64,000 nt of DNA from Roseomonas elaeocarpi (GTDB taxonomy: Bacteria; Pseudomonadota; Alphaproteobacteria; Acetobacterales; Acetobacteraceae), in the NCBI RefSeq assembly GCF_042433915.1, contig NZ_JBHLUN010000011.1:1-64000 (forward strand). Reading direction: 5' to 3'. Below the pieces are notes generated by a model that had not been told where the DNA came from, did no database searches, and saw only the letters and a list, made by a program, of their open reading frames with translations. How positions within the stretch are numbered: the stretch's first letter is position 1; every line of letters starts with the position of its first letter. Both the position numbers and the translations under genes were made by a program. Positions 62,483 to 64,000 of this stretch are shown one piece after another.

Positions 62483-62623
62483 GGCGTCTCCTGATCTTGG
62501 TGGTGTTGCCGGCACTCCGTCGGTGACCGACCTGAGGTGGGTTCCCGCGATGCTCCGCTAACGTTGCTCCCTGCCCGATGCTGCATCGCCGCGCGTTCCT
62601 TGCGCGACGGGCGGCCGTACCCC

Positions 62624-62652
62624 TTGCCGTGCCGGGACGGCGCCGTTATACG
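62624..62652 (+). promoter_or_regulatory. Candidate promoter of rpmI-rplT
   Basis: TTGCCG (62624-62629), a 17-base spacer and TATACG (62647-62652) give a sigma70-type promoter with a leader of about 135 bases before rpmI. This leader has no obvious ORF and could hold the ribosomal-protein autoregulation site. Confidence 0.45.
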
Positions 62653-62792
62653 CCGCCTCTCCGCGCGACCGGGCCGTGTTGGGCTGCCCGGCCGTGGAAG
62701 CGTGTTCCCGCCGCATGGTGTGGTGTGCGTGGCTGCCCCGTTCCACGGTGCGCGGCCGCCAGGGATGCGCGCGACCCGAACAGGAGGTCCAA

Positions 62793-62999
62793 ATGCCCAA
62801 GATGAAGACCAAGTCGGCCGCCAAGAAGCGGTTCAAGATCACGGCGACGGGCAAGGTCCTCGCCGGTCCCGGCAAGAAGCGCCATAACCTGTCGGCTCGT
62901 CCGCAGAAGGCCAAGCGCCAGAACCGTGGCACGCAGGTCCTGCGTCACCAGGACGGCCTGACGGTCAAGCAGTGGCTGCCCTACGGGCTGGATCGGTAA
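62793..62999 (+). CDS. rpmI: 50S ribosomal protein L35
   Basis: A 68-residue basic protein: PKMKTKSAAKKRFKITATGK, KRHNLSARPQKAKRQNR and a C-terminal LPYGLDR. It matches the L35 family in length and pattern. Strong ribosome-binding site caggaggtcc precedes the ATG. It is 12 bases upstream of rplT. infC, often adjacent, is not present directly upstream. Confidence 0.97.
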   Translation: MPKMKTKSAAKKRFKITATGKVLAGPGKKRHNLSARPQKAKRQNRGTQVLRHQDGLTVKQWLPYGLDR

Positions 63000-63011
63000 G
63001 GAAGCGCAACC

Positions 63012-63377
63012 ATGGCTCGTGTTAAGCGCGGCGTTGTCGCCCACGCCCGTCACAAGAAGGTCCTCAAGCTCGCCAAGGGCTATGTCGGCCGTTCCTCCAC
63101 GGCTTTCCGCCCCGCGATCGAGCGGGTCGAGAAGGGCTTGCAGTACGCCTACCGCGACCGCCGCAACAAGAAGCGCGAGTTCCGCGGCCTATGGATCCAG
63201 CGCATCAACGCGGCGTGCCGCGAGAACGGGATCGTGTATTCCCGCTTCATCGCCGGCCTGAAGGCCTCGGGCATCGAGCTGGACCGCAAGGTGCTGGCCA
63301 CGATCGCCTACGAGGACGCCACCGGCTTTGGCGCCCTGGTCGAGAAGGCCAAGGCGTCCCTGCCCGCCGCGGCCTGA
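63012..63377 (+). CDS. rplT: 50S ribosomal protein L20
   Basis: A 121-residue protein: ARVKRGVVAHARHKKVLKLA, GYVGRSSTAFRPAIERVEKG, YAYRDRRNKKREFRGLWIQR, INAACRENGIVYSRFIAGLK, the classic L20 pattern. It binds 23S rRNA early in 50S assembly and represses the rpmI-rplT unit in several bacteria. Confidence 0.98.
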   Translation: MARVKRGVVAHARHKKVLKLAKGYVGRSSTAFRPAIERVEKGLQYAYRDRRNKKREFRGLWIQRINAACRENGIVYSRFIAGLKASGIELDRKVLATIAYEDATGFGALVEKAKASLPAAA

Positions 63378-63390
63378 TCCGCTGCGTGCC

Positions 63391-63426
63391 GGACAGTGGC
63401 GCGGCGTGAACCGCCCGCCACTGTCC
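63391..63426 (+). terminator. Hairpin after rplT
   Basis: A perfect 11-bp stem (ggacagtggcg at 63391-63401, cgccactgtcc at 63416-63426) with a 14-base loop begins 14 bases after the rplT stop. AAACCGTTTTT follows. It could be a terminator, or the first structure of the pheS leader, since the candidate leader peptide starts inside its loop. Confidence 0.6.
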
Positions 63427-63519
63427 AAACCGTTTTTCGGCAAAGGGGCCGCCTTCGCCTCCTCCCAAGCTGGGGGATGCGGAGCGGCCCTTCTTGTTTT
63501 TCGCGCCCCATGCGCCTGA
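63406..63519 (+). CDS. Candidate Phe leader peptide upstream of pheS, 37 aa
   Basis: A short frame starting with GTG and encoding VNRPPLSKPFFGKGAAF and a Gly/Ala-rich tail, ending 28 bases before pheS. Phe codons are at 63433-63438 (TTT TTC), 63454 and 63499. A ribosome paused at the first pair would cover the left arm of the terminator-like hairpin at 63444, as expected for ribosome-mediated attenuation. There is no good ribosome-binding site, so translation is unproven. Confidence 0.4.
   Translation: MNRPPLSKPFFGKGAAFASSQAGGCGAALLVFRAPCA
63444..63502 (+). terminator. Terminator/attenuator before pheS
   Basis: The arm aggggccgc (63444-63452) pairs with gcggccctt (63484-63492, one G-U), enclosing a smaller ctccca/tggggg hairpin. 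The T-rich cttgttttt follows up to 63501. This is the best rho-independent terminator shape in the window and lies 46 bases before pheS. Confidence 0.6.
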
Positions 63520-63547
63520 TGCGCCGGGTGCCTGAGGAGAGGCTGTG

Positions 63548-64000
63548 ATGGCGGACGACCTCGCCGCGACGCAGGGGGAGCTGGAAGCCGCGATCGCGGC
63601 CGCCCCGGACCTGCGCGCGCTGGACGCGGTGCGCGTGGGCGCGCTGGGCAAGAGCGGCACGGTGACGGCGCTGCTGAAGGGCCTGGGCGCCGTTCCACCC
63701 GAGGAGCGCAAGGCACGCGGTGCCGCGGTGAACGCCGTGAAGCAGGCGCTGGAGGGTGCGCTGGACGCCCGCAAGGCGGTGCTGGAGCGCGAGGCGCTGG
63801 AAGCCCGGCTGCGAGCCGAGCGGCTGGACGTGTCCCTTCCCGCCCGCACCGCGCCGCCGGCCGGCGCCGAGGCAGGCGCCATCCACCCCATCGCCCGCAC
63901 CGTCGAGGAGCTGACGGCGATCTTCGGCACCATGGGCTTCACGGTGGCCGAGGGGCCGGACATCGAGAGCGACTGGTACAACTTCTCGGCCCTGAACATC
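63548..64000 (+). CDS. pheS: Phenylalanine-tRNA ligase alpha subunit (5' part)
   Basis: The first 151 residues lie in the window. The N-terminal coiled-coil tRNA-binding arm is recognisable (LRALDAVRVGALGKSGTVTA, LLKGLGAVPPEERKARGAAV, VNAVKQALEGALDAR). The start of the catalytic domain follows: HPIARTVEELTAIFGTMGFT, VAEGPDIESDWYNFSALN. This is the standard PheS layout. The gene is cut by the end of the window; pheT is expected to follow. ATG at 63548 is used; GTG at 63545 is adjacent. Confidence 0.96.
   Translation, partial: MADDLAATQGELEAAIAAAPDLRALDAVRVGALGKSGTVTALLKGLGAVPPEERKARGAAVNAVKQALEGALDARKAVLEREALEARLRAERLDVSLPARTAPPAGAEAGAIHPIARTVEELTAIFGTMGFTVAEGPDIESDWYNFSALNI

Overview
The window is high-GC DNA from an alphaproteobacterium, most likely Acetobacteraceae (Roseomonas-like). 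That placement is an inference. It rests on the GC-rich codon use, GTTC-N7-GTTC LexA-type operators, the ppx-rlmE pair, the transglutaminase / permuted ATP-grasp / alpha-E cluster, and the many ABC importers for peptides, amino acids and glycerol-3-phosphate. I see no phage, insertion sequence, CRISPR array or conjugation genes. The window opens in the 3' end of a HlyD-type secretion adaptor and closes inside pheS.

Layout. 0-9 kb: a glycosyltransferase, a glycerophosphodiesterase whose 5' end has aberrant composition, then a nucleobase and peptide salvage block (nucleoside hydrolase, M20 amidohydrolase, family-5 binding protein, adenine deaminase). 9-14 kb: a transglutaminase / ATP-grasp-alpha-E fusion / transglutaminase cluster. 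14-17 kb: SDR, polyprenyl diphosphate synthase, DUF2007 protein, tRNA1(Val)-type methyltransferase. 17-25.5 kb: class I ribonucleotide reductase, with nrdB and nrdA separated by about 5 kb of unrelated genes; a pair of NrdR-like boxes precedes nrdA. 26-32.6 kb: a ugpBAEC glycerol-3-phosphate importer preceded by Pho-box-like repeats, then an orphan AapJ-like binding protein. 32.7-40 kb: guaA, GNAT, rsmB-like, guaB, rlmE, ppx.

40.2-42.7 kb: a tRNA-Gln(CTG) followed by a run of small genes of unknown function. Two of these (40740 and 41145) carry the same promoter architecture: a GTTC-N7-GTTC operator, a -10-like hexamer, exactly six bases, then ATG. The two proteins also share a short sequence pattern. 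This looks like a pair of SOS-controlled, leaderless small genes and is the most novel signal here.

42.8-50.5 kb: a GAF-GGDEF-EAL protein with a degenerate EAL domain, a cupin regulator divergent from a small protein and a flavin monooxygenase, then a TPR-glycosyltransferase with a nucleotide-sugar epimerase. 50.7-57 kb: a dipeptide-type ABC operon with a permease-ATPase fusion, ending in a creatininase-family hydrolase. 57-64 kb: two unknown genes, ftsY, dapF, an FMN alpha-hydroxyacid oxidase, a DUF4336 protein, then rpmI-rplT-pheS. The rplT-pheS gap encodes a short Phe-containing peptide overlapping a hairpin plus T-run, suggesting an attenuator.
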